Position numbers and translations under genes: made by a program. The notes under the pieces are model-generated. The model saw only the letters and a program-made list of their open reading frames with translations, was not told the origin of the DNA and did no database searches. A stretch of DNA of 64,000 bases, from assembly GCA_035606665.1 (NCBI GenBank), contig DATNEY010000003.1, forward strand, positions 1 through 64,000. The letters run 5' to 3'. Of the stretch, positions 41,086 through 49,726 are shown piece by piece. The first letter of the stretch is position 1; every line of letters starts with the position of its first letter. Source of the DNA: DASUGC01 sp035606665. Its GTDB lineage: Bacteria > Acidobacteriota > Vicinamibacteria > Vicinamibacterales > SCN-69-37.

Positions 41086-41480
41086 CGGCAAGATCGGCGG
41101 CGGAGCTCATCACGGCAAAGTTCGCCAAACTCGGGGACTGGCGCGCGGATGCCCTCATCAGAATGCGCAACCTCATCAGGGAAGCGGACCCGGACGTGGT
41201 CGAGGAGATTAAGTGGATGGGCACGCCGGTCTGGTCTCACGACGGGATCATCTGTACCGGCGAGTCATACAAGAGTCACGTCAAGCTGACGTTTGCCAAG
41301 GGCGCGTCCCTCCGAGATCCGGCCCGTCTCTTCAATTCCAGCCTGGACGGCAACGTCCGCCGCGCCATCGACATCCGCCAGGGTGAGGAGGTCGACGCAG
41401 CCGCCTTCAAGGCCCTCGTGCATCAGGCGATCGTCGCGAACAGGGCCGCGAAGTCGAAACGAGGGAAGAAGACACGGTGA
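41082..41480 (+). CDS. DUF1801 (YdhG-like) protein
   Basis: 132 residues. The DUF1801 pattern is clear: LGDWRADALIRMRNLIREADPDVVEEIKWMGTPVWSHDGIICTGESYKSHVKLTFAKGASL, then DGNVRRAIDIRQGEEVDAAAFKALV. The fold is an iron-sulfur/frataxin-unrelated small alpha/beta domain, function unknown. It often sits with ArsR-SRPBCC modules, as here (last gene of the four-gene overlapping operon). Confidence 0.88.
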   Translation: MTARSAAELITAKFAKLGDWRADALIRMRNLIREADPDVVEEIKWMGTPVWSHDGIICTGESYKSHVKLTFAKGASLRDPARLFNSSLDGNVRRAIDIRQGEEVDAAAFKALVHQAIVANRAAKSKRGKKTR

Positions 41481-41501
41481 TTAGAATTAGGCCCCGGAGT
41501 G

Positions 41502-43661
41502 TCACCGGCCTCTCCTGCCCAGCATGGCCGCGATCGGCGCGGCGATGAAGATCGTCGAGTAGGTGCCGGCGACAATACCGACCAGCATGGCGAATGCGAA
41601 GCCATTCAGGACGTCGCCACCCCAAATGAACAGAGCGAGCACGGAGAGGAAGGTCGTGCCCGCGGTGATGATGGTGCGGCCGAGCGTCTGATTGACAGCA
41701 AGATTCACGGCATCGGTGAGAGAGATCTTGCCCATCGTTTTGAGATTCTCGCGAACGCGGTCGAAGATGACGATGGTGTCGTTGACCGAGTAGCCGGCGA
41801 TCGTGAGGATCGCGGCCACCGTGTTGAGCGTCAGGTCGTAGCCGCAGAGACTGAGCATCGAGACCGTCACCGCAATGTCGTGGACGGTCGCCACGATGGC
41901 ACCGGCGGCGAAACTGGGCCGGAATCTGAACGCAATGTAGGCGGTGATGCCGGCAATCGAAAGGGCGGTCGCTGTCGCCGCCTTTCTTCGAAAGTCGGCT
42001 CCCAGCGCGGCGCCGACGGTCTCGCTGCCGCCGACCTCGAATCGTGGCAATCCGGCCGAAGCAAGCGCTGTCGAGACTGCGCGCACAGCCGGTGCTGAAT
42101 CGACGCCCCCTGCCGACGCCGTGACATGCGGGAGCCGGATCAGCAACTCCTGGTTCTCAACCGGGCCGTACCTCTGTACGGTCTCCTCCCCGGACAGCGC
42201 CTGTCGAACGGCGTCCTCCGAAACGGGCGCGTCGAACCTCGCAACGATCGCCGTGCCGCCGCTGAAGTCCAGGCCGAGTGGCAACCCGCCGCGCGAGATC
42301 AACGTCGTGAGTCCAATCGCGACGAGGGCGGCCGATGTGACAAACGCGACGCGTCGCCATCGCATGAAATCGACGAGCCGTGTCCGGACGGCGTGGGCGC
42401 CGGTGCTGAACGTGGAGAAGGTCAGCCGAGCCCGAGGTGACATTGAGAGCGTGACCTCGAACAGCGTGCGCGAGACCACGACCGCCGTGAACACGTTCGT
42501 CAGCAGTCCAAGCGTCAGCGTTGTAGCGAAGCCGCGCACGGGCCCCGAGCCGAACTGGAAAAGGAGCGCAGCGGCGATGAGCGACGCGACGTGCGTGTCG
42601 AGGATGGTGAGGAACACGCGTCCGAATCCCGCCGTGATGGCCGCCCGTCGCGGCTTGCCGGCAGCGAGTTCCTCTTTGATGCGCTCGAAGATCAGCACGT
42701 TGGAGTCCACGCCCATACCGATCGTGAGGATGAGTCCCGCGATTCCCGGAAGAGTCAAGGCAGCACCGGCCACGGCCATCGCCCCGAGGAGAATCGTGAG
42801 ATTGGCGACGATCGACAGAACGGCGTTGATGCCGGCGCGGTTGTAGTAGACGAGCATGAAGATCCCGACGAACACGAGACCGGCGAGCGACGCTCCGAGG
42901 CCGGCGTGGACCGACTGCAGGCCCAGCGTGGGACCGACGTACTGGCCACCGAGGTACGTCAGTGAGACCGGCAGCGCGCCTGATCTCAGGACGATGGCGA
43001 GATCGCTGGCTTCGCGCGCCGTGAAGCCGCCTCGGATGACGCCCGTGCCGCCGGTAATCGCATCCTCGATTACGGGCGCCGACCGAATGCGGCCGTCGAG
43101 GACGATCGCCAGTTGACGGCCGCGGTTCGCGGCGGTGAGCTCGGCGAAGCGCCTGCCACCGTCGGGGGTCAGCGTGAAACCGACCGCCGGCAGCCCCTGG
43201 TCGTCCACAGTCACGCTCGCATTGCGAATGTCGCGTCCGCTGATGCCGGAATCGAGAAGCCGTTCGCGCTCCGGCTCGGTTCCCGCCTCGACCAGTTTCC
43301 ATTCGAGCTTTGCGGTCGTGCCGAGGACCTCTCTCGCACGCGCGACGTCAGTGAAGCCGGGAAGCTGAACGAGGATCTCGTCGCGGTTGTCTCCTTGCAC
43401 GAGAATCAACGGTTCGACCACCCCGAGCTCGTTGGTCCGGCGATCGATAGCTTGCCTTGCTTGCTCGACGATTTCGTCGCGCGATCCTCCGCCGTCAGCG
43501 CGAAGGACTTCATCAACGTTTGCGCGCAGGACGAATTGCACGCCGCCACGCAGGTCAAGGCCGAGGGTCAATCCGCCCGCTGGCGGATACCACGTGACGA
43601 CCGCACTGGCGAGAATCACGGCCGCGACCAGCACGGCCTTCCAACGCAATCTGAAACTCAT
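41502..43661 (-). CDS. secDF: Protein translocase subunit SecDF (single-chain fusion)
   Basis: 719 residues. The SecD half begins after helix 1 with GLDLRGGVQFVLRAN, has the P1 base QLPGFTDVARAREVLGTTAKLEWKLVE and helices with GVDSNVLIFERIKEEL. The SecF half begins at about residue 445 (TLISRGGLPLGLDFSGGTAIVARF) and ends with NDTIVIFDRVRENL. The protein uses the proton gradient to help pull exported proteins off SecYEG. Twelve membrane helices and this length match SecDF fusions such as that of Bacillus. ATG 43661 has GGAGA upstream; no yajC is adjacent. Convergent with the DUF1801 gene. Confidence 0.95.
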   Translation of the reverse strand: MSFRLRWKAVLVAAVILASAVVTWYPPAGGLTLGLDLRGGVQFVLRANVDEVLRADGGGSRDEIVEQARQAIDRRTNELGVVEPLILVQGDNRDEILVQLPGFTDVARAREVLGTTAKLEWKLVEAGTEPERERLLDSGISGRDIRNASVTVDDQGLPAVGFTLTPDGGRRFAELTAANRGRQLAIVLDGRIRSAPVIEDAITGGTGVIRGGFTAREASDLAIVLRSGALPVSLTYLGGQYVGPTLGLQSVHAGLGASLAGLVFVGIFMLVYYNRAGINAVLSIVANLTILLGAMAVAGAALTLPGIAGLILTIGMGVDSNVLIFERIKEELAAGKPRRAAITAGFGRVFLTILDTHVASLIAAALLFQFGSGPVRGFATTLTLGLLTNVFTAVVVSRTLFEVTLSMSPRARLTFSTFSTGAHAVRTRLVDFMRWRRVAFVTSAALVAIGLTTLISRGGLPLGLDFSGGTAIVARFDAPVSEDAVRQALSGEETVQRYGPVENQELLIRLPHVTASAGGVDSAPAVRAVSTALASAGLPRFEVGGSETVGAALGADFRRKAATATALSIAGITAYIAFRFRPSFAAGAIVATVHDIAVTVSMLSLCGYDLTLNTVAAILTIAGYSVNDTIVIFDRVRENLKTMGKISLTDAVNLAVNQTLGRTIITAGTTFLSVLALFIWGGDVLNGFAFAMLVGIVAGTYSTIFIAAPIAAMLGRRGR

Positions 43662-43724
43662 ACACGTCTCCTCTGAAAACAGACACACCACGGCCAGGAA
43701 CTGTGGAGCCGACGAGGATGTGGA

Positions 43725-44078
43725 TCAGATTCGGAGGGGGACGGTGTGACTGTGGCGATGGACGGCGCGGAGACCGGTACCGAGCGCTTCGACTCGGGCC
43801 TCAGCCGGTTGAGGTATCAGAAACCGAGCGACAACATCCAGTGCTGATCCGCGAGGCTGGCTGCCAGACGTGCCGCCAATGGCCTGACTGGGCGCCAGTA
43901 ACTGTTGTGGGGCAGGTGCCGGCTTTGGATCGAAGCTGCCACCGGTGACGGGAGTGCCGGCGGTCGCCGTGGCGCTCGCCGCTTCGACGCGTGCGCTGGC
44001 CAGTTTGACCGCGAACAGGCCTGCGACGGCAATCCCGAAAACGATGACCCAGAGCCGCAGAAAACGGCTGCGCCGCAT
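43725..44078 (-). CDS. Hypothetical membrane-anchored protein
   Basis: 117 residues from ATG 44078: one N-terminal helix (FLRLWVIVFGIAVAGLFAVKLASA), then a low-complexity A/P/G/S-rich segment (SATATAGTPVTGGSFDPKPAPAP) and no conserved domain I recognise. TAGGAT (44086-44091, minus) lies 7 nt before this ATG, which supports both gene and start. It is upstream of secDF on the same strand, 63 bp away. Confidence 0.5.
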   Translation of the reverse strand: MRRSRFLRLWVIVFGIAVAGLFAVKLASARVEAASATATAGTPVTGGSFDPKPAPAPQQLLAPSQAIGGTSGSQPRGSALDVVARFLIPQPAEARVEALGTGLRAVHRHSHTVPLRI

Positions 44079-44085
44079 GGACACC

Positions 44086-44091
44086 ATCCTA
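44086..44091 (-). promoter_or_regulatory. -10 hexamer TAGGAT of near-leaderless promoter
   Basis: It lies 7 nt upstream of ATG 44078. There is no ribosome-binding site. Confidence 0.4.
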
Positions 44092-44128
44092 GCCGATGCT
44101 ATCCTCCGAAGCACTTTCGGAGTCTGAA

Positions 44129-45595
44129 ATGTCGCGCATGCGAGTTGTCTCGACCGTCATCGCCCTTGCGTTGGCTCTGTCCGTGGCGGCGGCTCAGTCG
44201 AGCACGCTACGGCCCGCCCAGCTTCAAGAGGACTTCGACACGCTGCGCCGCGCTGTCGAGGAGGCGCACGGCGGCTTGTATCGCTTCACGCCCCGAGCCG
44301 AATTGAGCCGGCTGTTCGACGCCACGCGCGGCCAACTCGATCGGCCGATGACGCGATTCGAATTCCACACGCTCGTATCCGAGGCGCTGTCCGCAATTCG
44401 CGATGGCCACACTCGTCTGGAATTGGATGACGCGACGACGGCGGAACTCGGGGCGGCGAAACTTCTGCCTCTGCGCGTAACCCTCGAGCGGGGAAGGCTC
44501 ATCGTCGCGAGCAACGACACCGTGGCGAACACGTCGGTCCAGCCAGGGATGGAACTCGTGTCCATCAACGGGCGGCCTGTGCCGGAGATCGTGGCTGCGA
44601 TTTCCAAAACGATCTCACCCGATGGGTTCATCGAAACTGGAAAAGCATCGCGTCTGGCAAGGAGCTTTCCGCAGCTCTACTGGCTGGTCGTGGAGCAGGG
44701 AGGTACCTTCACGGTGGTGGCGAAGGAGGGTGAGAACCACACGGTACTCGCGACACTGAACGGTGTGACCACCGCCGAAAGAGGGAAGCAGACGAATCCA
44801 GTCAGTCTCACGTATCTGACGAATGCAGCAAAGCTCGACTCGTCGCGGGAGACCATTTCGCTCACGTTCCTGCAGGGTGACGCCGTGGGCGTGCTGCGCA
44901 TCCGCGCCTTCGAAGGCGCGACGTTCGTGTCCGTCCTCAGCGGGGCTTTCGACACGCTGGCGAGCAAGAAGAGCACCGCGCTCATCCTGGATCTTCGTGG
45001 CAACGGCGGAGGGGTGGACATGTATGGCGTGGCGCTGGTGTCGCAGTTCATGCGGGCGCCGTTCCAGTACTTCGATCGGGTGATAGTCACGACCGTTCGG
45101 CCTTCCTTTGCCACATGGAATGCCGACACGTTCAGCGCCCTGCGGAGCGGCACCACGCCGGCGCCCGATGGCGGTTTCCTGATTGGTCATGCGCTGCATC
45201 CGGCTGTCGGCGTGCTCCAACCCGCGTCACGGCCGTTTACAGGAAAACTCGTGGTGCTGATTGACGGCGGGACATTCTCGACATCCGCGGACGTCTGTGC
45301 ACAGTTGCGATCCAGGACCGATGCGGTGTTCGTTGGAGAGGAGACCGGCGGGGCCGCGGAAGGAAACACGTCCGGGCTCAACGCGCAGATCGTGCTGCCG
45401 CATTCCGGCATGAAGCTCAAAGTGCAGATGTACGGCTATTGGAACGCGTTCGGTCAAAATCCGCGCGGCGGGGCGGCGGCGCTGCCCGCCGGCCGCGGCA
45501 TTCAGCCTGACTACACAGTCGTGAAAACTGTCGCGGACACGCTGCAGGGTGTAGATGCCGGGTTGAAGCAGGCGCTTGCGGTCATCCGCAAGTAG
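44129..45595 (+). CDS. Exported S41-family (tail-specific-like) peptidase
   Basis: 488 residues. A signal peptide (MRVVSTVIALALALSVAAAQS) precedes a helical N-domain (DFDTLRRAVEEAHGGLYRFTP, SAIRDGHTRLEL). A PDZ-like segment (VQPGMELVSINGRPVPEI) and the S41 core follow: ALILDLRGNGGG, the nucleophile Ser in DGGTFSTSADVCA, VGEETGGAAEGN, LPHSGMKLKVQMYGY and GIQPDYTV. The lysine of the CtpA Ser-Lys dyad is not in the usual place, as in the tricorn-like S41B branch. GGAGTCTGAA precedes ATG 44129, with a second ATG at 44138. Confidence 0.87.
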   Translation: MSRMRVVSTVIALALALSVAAAQSSTLRPAQLQEDFDTLRRAVEEAHGGLYRFTPRAELSRLFDATRGQLDRPMTRFEFHTLVSEALSAIRDGHTRLELDDATTAELGAAKLLPLRVTLERGRLIVASNDTVANTSVQPGMELVSINGRPVPEIVAAISKTISPDGFIETGKASRLARSFPQLYWLVVEQGGTFTVVAKEGENHTVLATLNGVTTAERGKQTNPVSLTYLTNAAKLDSSRETISLTFLQGDAVGVLRIRAFEGATFVSVLSGAFDTLASKKSTALILDLRGNGGGVDMYGVALVSQFMRAPFQYFDRVIVTTVRPSFATWNADTFSALRSGTTPAPDGGFLIGHALHPAVGVLQPASRPFTGKLVVLIDGGTFSTSADVCAQLRSRTDAVFVGEETGGAAEGNTSGLNAQIVLPHSGMKLKVQMYGYWNAFGQNPRGGAAALPAGRGIQPDYTVVKTVADTLQGVDAGLKQALAVIRK

Positions 45596-45661
45596 GGACC
45601 GCCTATCAGGCGATAGAGTGACCGGCGGCGTGTCCACGATGGAGACGGCCACGGGAGGCGC

Positions 45662-45667
45662 TAGAAT
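45662..45667 (+). promoter_or_regulatory. -10 hexamer TAGAAT upstream of TonB_C protein
   Basis: It is followed by 12 nt and ATG 45680, giving a predicted leader of about 6 nt. Confidence 0.35.
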
Positions 45668-45679
45668 CCGGGACGACTC

Positions 45680-46696
45680 ATGGCGGCTCGTATTCTCACG
45701 GGTCTGTTCCTCGCCCTTCTTGTCGCGGGCAGCAGAACTCCCGTCGCCGTCGATCAGACATCTCAGCCTCTTTCTTGCGGCCCGGGAACGGACGGACAGA
45801 GCGCGCTGCAGGGCCGTCTGGACGCCGCCGGCGCAGCGCCGGCCGCATTCCTGCCGAAGCTCGAGCTTGCCCGTTGCCTGGATTTGTCATGGAGATTCGA
45901 CGACGTCGCTCCTGCGGTCGAGCTCGCGCTCGCGGCCTTTCGCAGCGAGATTCACCCGATCGAGAAGCAACTGCCGTCGCGGCCCGCCCTCGCCGGGCGT
46001 GACGTCGGAGTGCCCGTGCGCACGAAGATGATGCTCCCTGTGTATCCGGACCGGGCGTCATCGGAGGGAATCACGGGCATCGTGATCGTCGAGGCCCAAA
46101 TCGATCGCGAAGGACGTGTGAAGCGCGCGGAAATCGTCCAGTCTGTTCCGAGTCTCGACAAGGCCGCGAAGGACGCGGTCAGGAAGTGGCAATTCGCGCC
46201 TGCCGTCATGAATGGTCAGATCGTTGAAGTCCTGACGTATCTGCCGATGAAGTTCGGCCAGTCGACGACATTCTGGGCCAGCGACCATCTGGAGCTTGCG
46301 CGCTTCTTCTATCAGCGCGGCTTGTGGGGCCATGTTGCCGGGGCGCTGGCGAACGCGCGCGACCTGGCGCGTCGCGACGCCGACCGCATCGGCGTTATCG
46401 CTGAGGGAAGCGGCCGCGGCCGTACCACCGGTCTGAACATGCCGGAAGTGGTGAAGCAGCAGATGCCCCGATACACGTCGGGCGCGATGAAGGCGAAGAT
46501 CATGGGGAACGTGGAGCTCAGGGCGCTCATCGACCGCTACGGCGATGTCATTCGCACCGCTGTCATGAAGCCGCTGCCGATGCTCAACATGGCGGCCGAG
46601 CAGGCGGCTATGCAGTGGAAATTCAAGCCTGGCAGCCTCAATGGGCAGCCGATCAGCGTGAGCGTCGGCCTGGTGCTTGAGTTTCGCTTGAGGTAG
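45680..46696 (+). CDS. Secreted protein with two TonB_C domains
   Basis: 338 residues. A signal peptide (ARILTGLFLALLVAGSRTPVAVDQ) and a helical segment (LPKLELARCLDLSWRFDDVAPAVELALAAF) are followed by two TonB_C-type modules. The first (~residues 115-200) has YPDRASSEGITGIVIVEAQIDREGRV and AVRKWQFAPAV. The second (~255-338) has MKAKIMGNVELRALIDRYGDV and AAMQWKFKPGSLNGQPI. Like the protein at 5407 it lacks a TonB membrane anchor, so these modules probably act as independent periplasmic domains. Confidence 0.82.
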   Translation: MAARILTGLFLALLVAGSRTPVAVDQTSQPLSCGPGTDGQSALQGRLDAAGAAPAAFLPKLELARCLDLSWRFDDVAPAVELALAAFRSEIHPIEKQLPSRPALAGRDVGVPVRTKMMLPVYPDRASSEGITGIVIVEAQIDREGRVKRAEIVQSVPSLDKAAKDAVRKWQFAPAVMNGQIVEVLTYLPMKFGQSTTFWASDHLELARFFYQRGLWGHVAGALANARDLARRDADRIGVIAEGSGRGRTTGLNMPEVVKQQMPRYTSGAMKAKIMGNVELRALIDRYGDVIRTAVMKPLPMLNMAAEQAAMQWKFKPGSLNGQPISVSVGLVLEFRLR

Positions 46697-47330
46697 TGGC
46701 TGACTGGCGGCCGGCCCGTCGAAGTTCCGCTACGACGGATTCCCAATCCTCCCGGATGACGTTGTCATCGACGGCGAACAGTTCGCCGCGCGTGTCGAGC
46801 CAGACGATGACAGGGTCGTATCGCACTCCTTCGAAACCGATCCGATAGCCGGTGACCGTCTGTGCGCGGCCGCGTGCAGTCACGTCGATCGCGCGAATCA
46901 GCGTGAGGCGCGCTTCGCCGTCGGGCAGCAGCCGCAATACGTTGCCCGAGGCGAGCAGGGCGCGTACGAGAAGCGCGCGCTCCTCGGGAACGCCGGCCGC
47001 GCTCGTGTAGAACTTCTTGCCAATGACGTCGCCTTCGCCCTGACCCTCGGGACGTTTCCAGATACCCATGCTGCCCGAGCGGTTGTAACTCTCATCGATT
47101 TCGCGGCTCGGCGGGCAGCTCCGGCCCGTGTGCCGCTCCCAGATTGGCGCGCCGACGACGTCGACGACGATGGTGGAACGGATGTCGGCCTGGCAGCCGT
47201 CGCGATCCCTGAACTGATACACGACCTTCGTCGTGAAGTCGTCCTCGCGCCACGCGGACATCCGGCCCGGCCGCGCGGGATCGAGCAGAAGGTACGTTCG
47301 GGCCGTCGCAGGTGCCTGCACTGTGTGCAT
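46653..47330 (-). CDS. Hypothetical protein, possibly truncated amidohydrolase N-domain
   Basis: 225 residues from ATG 47330. The body (TIVVDVVGAPIWERHTGRSCPPSREIDESY, KKFYTSAAGVPEERALLVRALLAS, RLTLIRAIDVTARGRAQTVTGYRIGFEGVRYDPVIVWLDTRGELFAV) resembles the N-terminal region found before amidohydrolase barrels in Acidobacteria, but the catalytic barrel is missing. There is no signal peptide, which such proteins usually have. Its 3' end overlaps the convergent TonB_C gene by 44 bp. It could be a small stand-alone protein or a remnant. Confidence 0.5.
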   Translation of the reverse strand: MHTVQAPATARTYLLLDPARPGRMSAWREDDFTTKVVYQFRDRDGCQADIRSTIVVDVVGAPIWERHTGRSCPPSREIDESYNRSGSMGIWKRPEGQGEGDVIGKKFYTSAAGVPEERALLVRALLASGNVLRLLPDGEARLTLIRAIDVTARGRAQTVTGYRIGFEGVRYDPVIVWLDTRGELFAVDDNVIREDWESVVAELRRAGRQSATTSSETQAPGRRSR

Positions 47331-47331
47331 G

Positions 47332-47344
47332 CTAGCGCTAGAAT
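47332..47344 (+). promoter_or_regulatory. Palindrome plus leaderless -10 (TAGAAT) of cysteine-synthase-like gene
   Basis: CTAGCGCTAG (47332-47341) is a perfect 10-bp palindrome filling the 20-bp gap between divergent starts. TAGAAT (47339-47344) lies exactly 6 nt before GTG 47351. Confidence 0.45.
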
Positions 47345-47350
47345 CTTCGC

Positions 47351-48283
47351 GTGTCTTCAATCGCGGCATCCGTCCTTCACGCGATCGGCCGGACGCCGGT
47401 CGTACGTCTGAAATCCGTCGTGCCCGCGGGCGCAGCGGACGTGCTCGTCAAGCTCGAGTTCTTCAATCCGACCGGCTCGTACAAAGACCGCATGGCGCTG
47501 GCCATGATCGAGGGTGCAGAGCGGCGCGGCGTGCTCAAGCCGGGTATGCGTGTCGTGGAATTCACGGGCGGCAGTACCGGCTCCTCGTTGGCGATGGTGT
47601 GCGCGGCGAAGAAGTACAGGTGCGTGCTTCTCTCTTCCGACGCCTTTGCCGAGGAGAAGCTCCGGACGATGCGCGCGTTCGGGGCGGATCTGAGGATCGT
47701 GCCGAGCGACGGCGGCAAGGTCACGCCCGCGTTGTTCGAGCGGTTCCGCGAGGAAATCGCGGTCCTTTCGGCAGAGCCGGACACGTTCTGGACCGATCAG
47801 TTCAACAACACGGACGCGGTAGACGGCTACGCTGGCATCGGCAGCGAACTACTCGAGCAGGCCGGCACGATCGATGCGTTCTGTGGCGCCGTCGGCACAG
47901 GGGGCATGATGAGCGGCGTGATCCGTGCGCTGCGCGCCGGCGGAAGCCGTGCCAGCATCGTCGCGCTCGAGCCGGCCTCGGCGCCGGCGATGACCCAGGG
48001 CCACGGTGGGCCGCACAGCGTCGAGGGCATCGGCACGGGCCGCGTCCCGCCGCACATGGCCAATCGGCCATACGATGAGGCTCGCGCGATTCGCGAAGAG
48101 GATGCGAGGGCGATGGCGCGGCGGCTTGCACGTGAAGAAGGACTGCTCGTGGGCACGTCGAGCGGGCTGAATATCGCCGCCGCTCTCGATCTGGCCCGGG
48201 AGCTGGGACCAGGCAAAGTGGTCGCGACCGTGGCAGTCGACACCGGCCTCAAATACCTCGCCGGCGATCTGTTCGCGGGATGA
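47351..48283 (+). CDS. Cysteine synthase-family PLP enzyme
   Basis: 310 residues, PLP fold type II of the CysK/CysM group: IGRTPVVRLKSVVP, the Schiff-base Lys in NPTGSYKDRMAL, the substrate-binding loop EFTGGSTGSSLAMV, the phosphate loop GAVGTGGMMSGV, and LLVGTSSGLNIAAAL. It condenses O-acetylserine (or a related acceptor) with sulfide or another thiol. The STGSS loop resembles CysM-like or cystathionine-beta-synthase-like variants. No cysE is adjacent. Confidence 0.88.
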   Translation: MSSIAASVLHAIGRTPVVRLKSVVPAGAADVLVKLEFFNPTGSYKDRMALAMIEGAERRGVLKPGMRVVEFTGGSTGSSLAMVCAAKKYRCVLLSSDAFAEEKLRTMRAFGADLRIVPSDGGKVTPALFERFREEIAVLSAEPDTFWTDQFNNTDAVDGYAGIGSELLEQAGTIDAFCGAVGTGGMMSGVIRALRAGGSRASIVALEPASAPAMTQGHGGPHSVEGIGTGRVPPHMANRPYDEARAIREEDARAMARRLAREEGLLVGTSSGLNIAAALDLARELGPGKVVATVAVDTGLKYLAGDLFAG

Positions 48284-48308
48284 GTGATTCGTAAGGGAGG
48301 GCAGAGCC

Positions 48309-48776
48309 GTGGACGAGAAAGCGCTCTTTACAGGTTTCTGGGTTCAGGAATCAAAGACGACGTCGAAGGTGTTGTCACGAATTCCTGACGGGTCGGCCTA
48401 CAAGCCCGACCCGCCGTCGCGCACCGCGCAGGAGATCGCGTGGCAAATCGTTTGCGAAGAGAAGATGCTCATCGATGCGCTCGAAAGCGGAGGCGCTGAA
48501 TGGGCGCCCGGGCCGATGCCCGAGTCGATGGCAGAGATCGCTCGGGCGTATGCGACCCAGAGCACCGACATTGAGCGCCGCCTCAAGGCCCTTCCGGACA
48601 GCCGCTGGAGCGGAACGTTGGAGTTCTTCGGTAAACAGCGGCCGTCCGCGCCCATGGCGTGGAGCTTCCTGTTCGACATCGTGCATCACCGCGGTCAGAT
48701 CACGACGTACCTCCGTCCGATGGGCTCGAAGGTCCCGCAGATCTACGGACCGAGCTACGACGAACCGATGAGCTGA
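48309..48776 (+). CDS. DinB-superfamily protein
   Basis: 155 residues. A four-helix bundle with SRTAQEIAWQIVCEEKMLIDAL, in which a first-site histidine is replaced (EIAWQIVCEE), and MAWSFLFDIVHHRGQITTYLRPMG with the conserved HHRGQ pair. It may bind metal with an altered ligand set. GTG 48309 has GGGAGGG about 9 nt upstream. It lies 25 nt after the cysteine-synthase-like gene. Confidence 0.82.
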   Translation: MDEKALFTGFWVQESKTTSKVLSRIPDGSAYKPDPPSRTAQEIAWQIVCEEKMLIDALESGGAEWAPGPMPESMAEIARAYATQSTDIERRLKALPDSRWSGTLEFFGKQRPSAPMAWSFLFDIVHHRGQITTYLRPMGSKVPQIYGPSYDEPMS

Positions 48777-48799
48777 CGCCGCAACGACGCGAACACGTG

Positions 48800-48817
48800 G
48801 GAACGACGGGAACGACG
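48800..48817 (+). repeat. Two perfect tandem copies of a 9-mer
   Basis: GGAACGACG occurs twice in tandem, with degenerate flanking copies in 48783-48825. It lies between the DinB stop and the convergent nuclease stop. Confidence 0.5.
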
Positions 48818-48831
48818 CGAAGACGAAGAGC

Positions 48832-49692
48832 CTACTTGCTCAGGAGACTGTTCAATAACGCCGCGAGCCGGACGCCGCCCAGTTGGAGTTGGCGGTCGAT
48901 GACTTCGATCGCGGCCTTGCGGTAGGCCTCGTCGAGCACGACGGGATTTGTCGGCGGACCGGTTGGAGCGAAGCCGGGGTAGCGATACACGACCTTGAGC
49001 GCGATGTCGTGATTTCCCTCGGCCCACTTCACGGTGTCGAGGTCCGCAGAGGTTGGGCGCGACGCCAAATCGATCAGCAGCCGCTCGGCTCGGGCCGCCT
49101 CGGTCTCCGGCGACAGGTTGATCATGCCGGTATCCCACGCGGCATGCAGGTTCGTCGCGCGGCCGTCCTCGCCACGCAGGGCTTCAACGCGCACGTCGTT
49201 GCCGCCGCGGTCCTTGTTGTCGATGCTGTGCAGGGGCTGGTGCAGGTCGCCGACGAAATGAATCAGAAATTTGAGATCCTCGGCCCGCAGGGACGCCGGT
49301 CTCGACGCATCCACGACCTGGGTTCTCAGCCTCGCGATAGCCGCAATCACGCAATCGCCGCGATCGGAAGCCGGGCAGTGACGCGCCGCGTCGTACTTGC
49401 CTTCGCTCACGTGGATGTTCACGAAGTGCCAGTTGTACGTCTCAGGCCGCTCCTGGCGGACCTCGTCGGCCCATGTGGCCGCCGCGACGAACGCGTCCAT
49501 CCCGCCTTCGAGGAGCGCGGTCGCCCGCTCGCGCGCCGCCGGTGTCATCTGTGCCCAGGCGATCCTCGCGACGATGTGATGGCCCACGGCGCCCCAGGCG
49601 GACACGCGCGTGCTGATGCCCAGCGCCAATATTGCCCAGAGAAGGACAAGACCAACTATCCGGCGGACGGACTGCGCGTTCGTCATCAGCAT
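48832..49692 (-). CDS. S1/P1-type nuclease
   Basis: 286 residues with a signal peptide (IVGLVLLWAILALGISTRVSA). The mature protein starts WGAVGHHIVARIA, so the N-terminal Trp acts as a zinc ligand. WADEVR, NWHFVNIH, FLIHFVGDLHQPLH and NLHAAWDTGMI carry the other ligands of the trinuclear zinc site. Single-strand-specific nuclease/3'-nucleotidase of the phospholipase C fold, active outside the cytoplasm. ATG 49686 is an alternative start. Confidence 0.9.
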   Translation of the reverse strand: MLMTNAQSVRRIVGLVLLWAILALGISTRVSAWGAVGHHIVARIAWAQMTPAARERATALLEGGMDAFVAAATWADEVRQERPETYNWHFVNIHVSEGKYDAARHCPASDRGDCVIAAIARLRTQVVDASRPASLRAEDLKFLIHFVGDLHQPLHSIDNKDRGGNDVRVEALRGEDGRATNLHAAWDTGMINLSPETEAARAERLLIDLASRPTSADLDTVKWAEGNHDIALKVVYRYPGFAPTGPPTNPVVLDEAYRKAAIEVIDRQLQLGGVRLAALLNSLLSK

Positions 49693-49726
49693 CGGTGACC
49701 GCGGGGATCATAGCAGCCGCGTGTTG

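Noticed and set aside
48781..48830. Possible CRISPR-like short tandem repeats
   Set aside because: Only two perfect 9-bp copies without spacers; simple tandem repeat.
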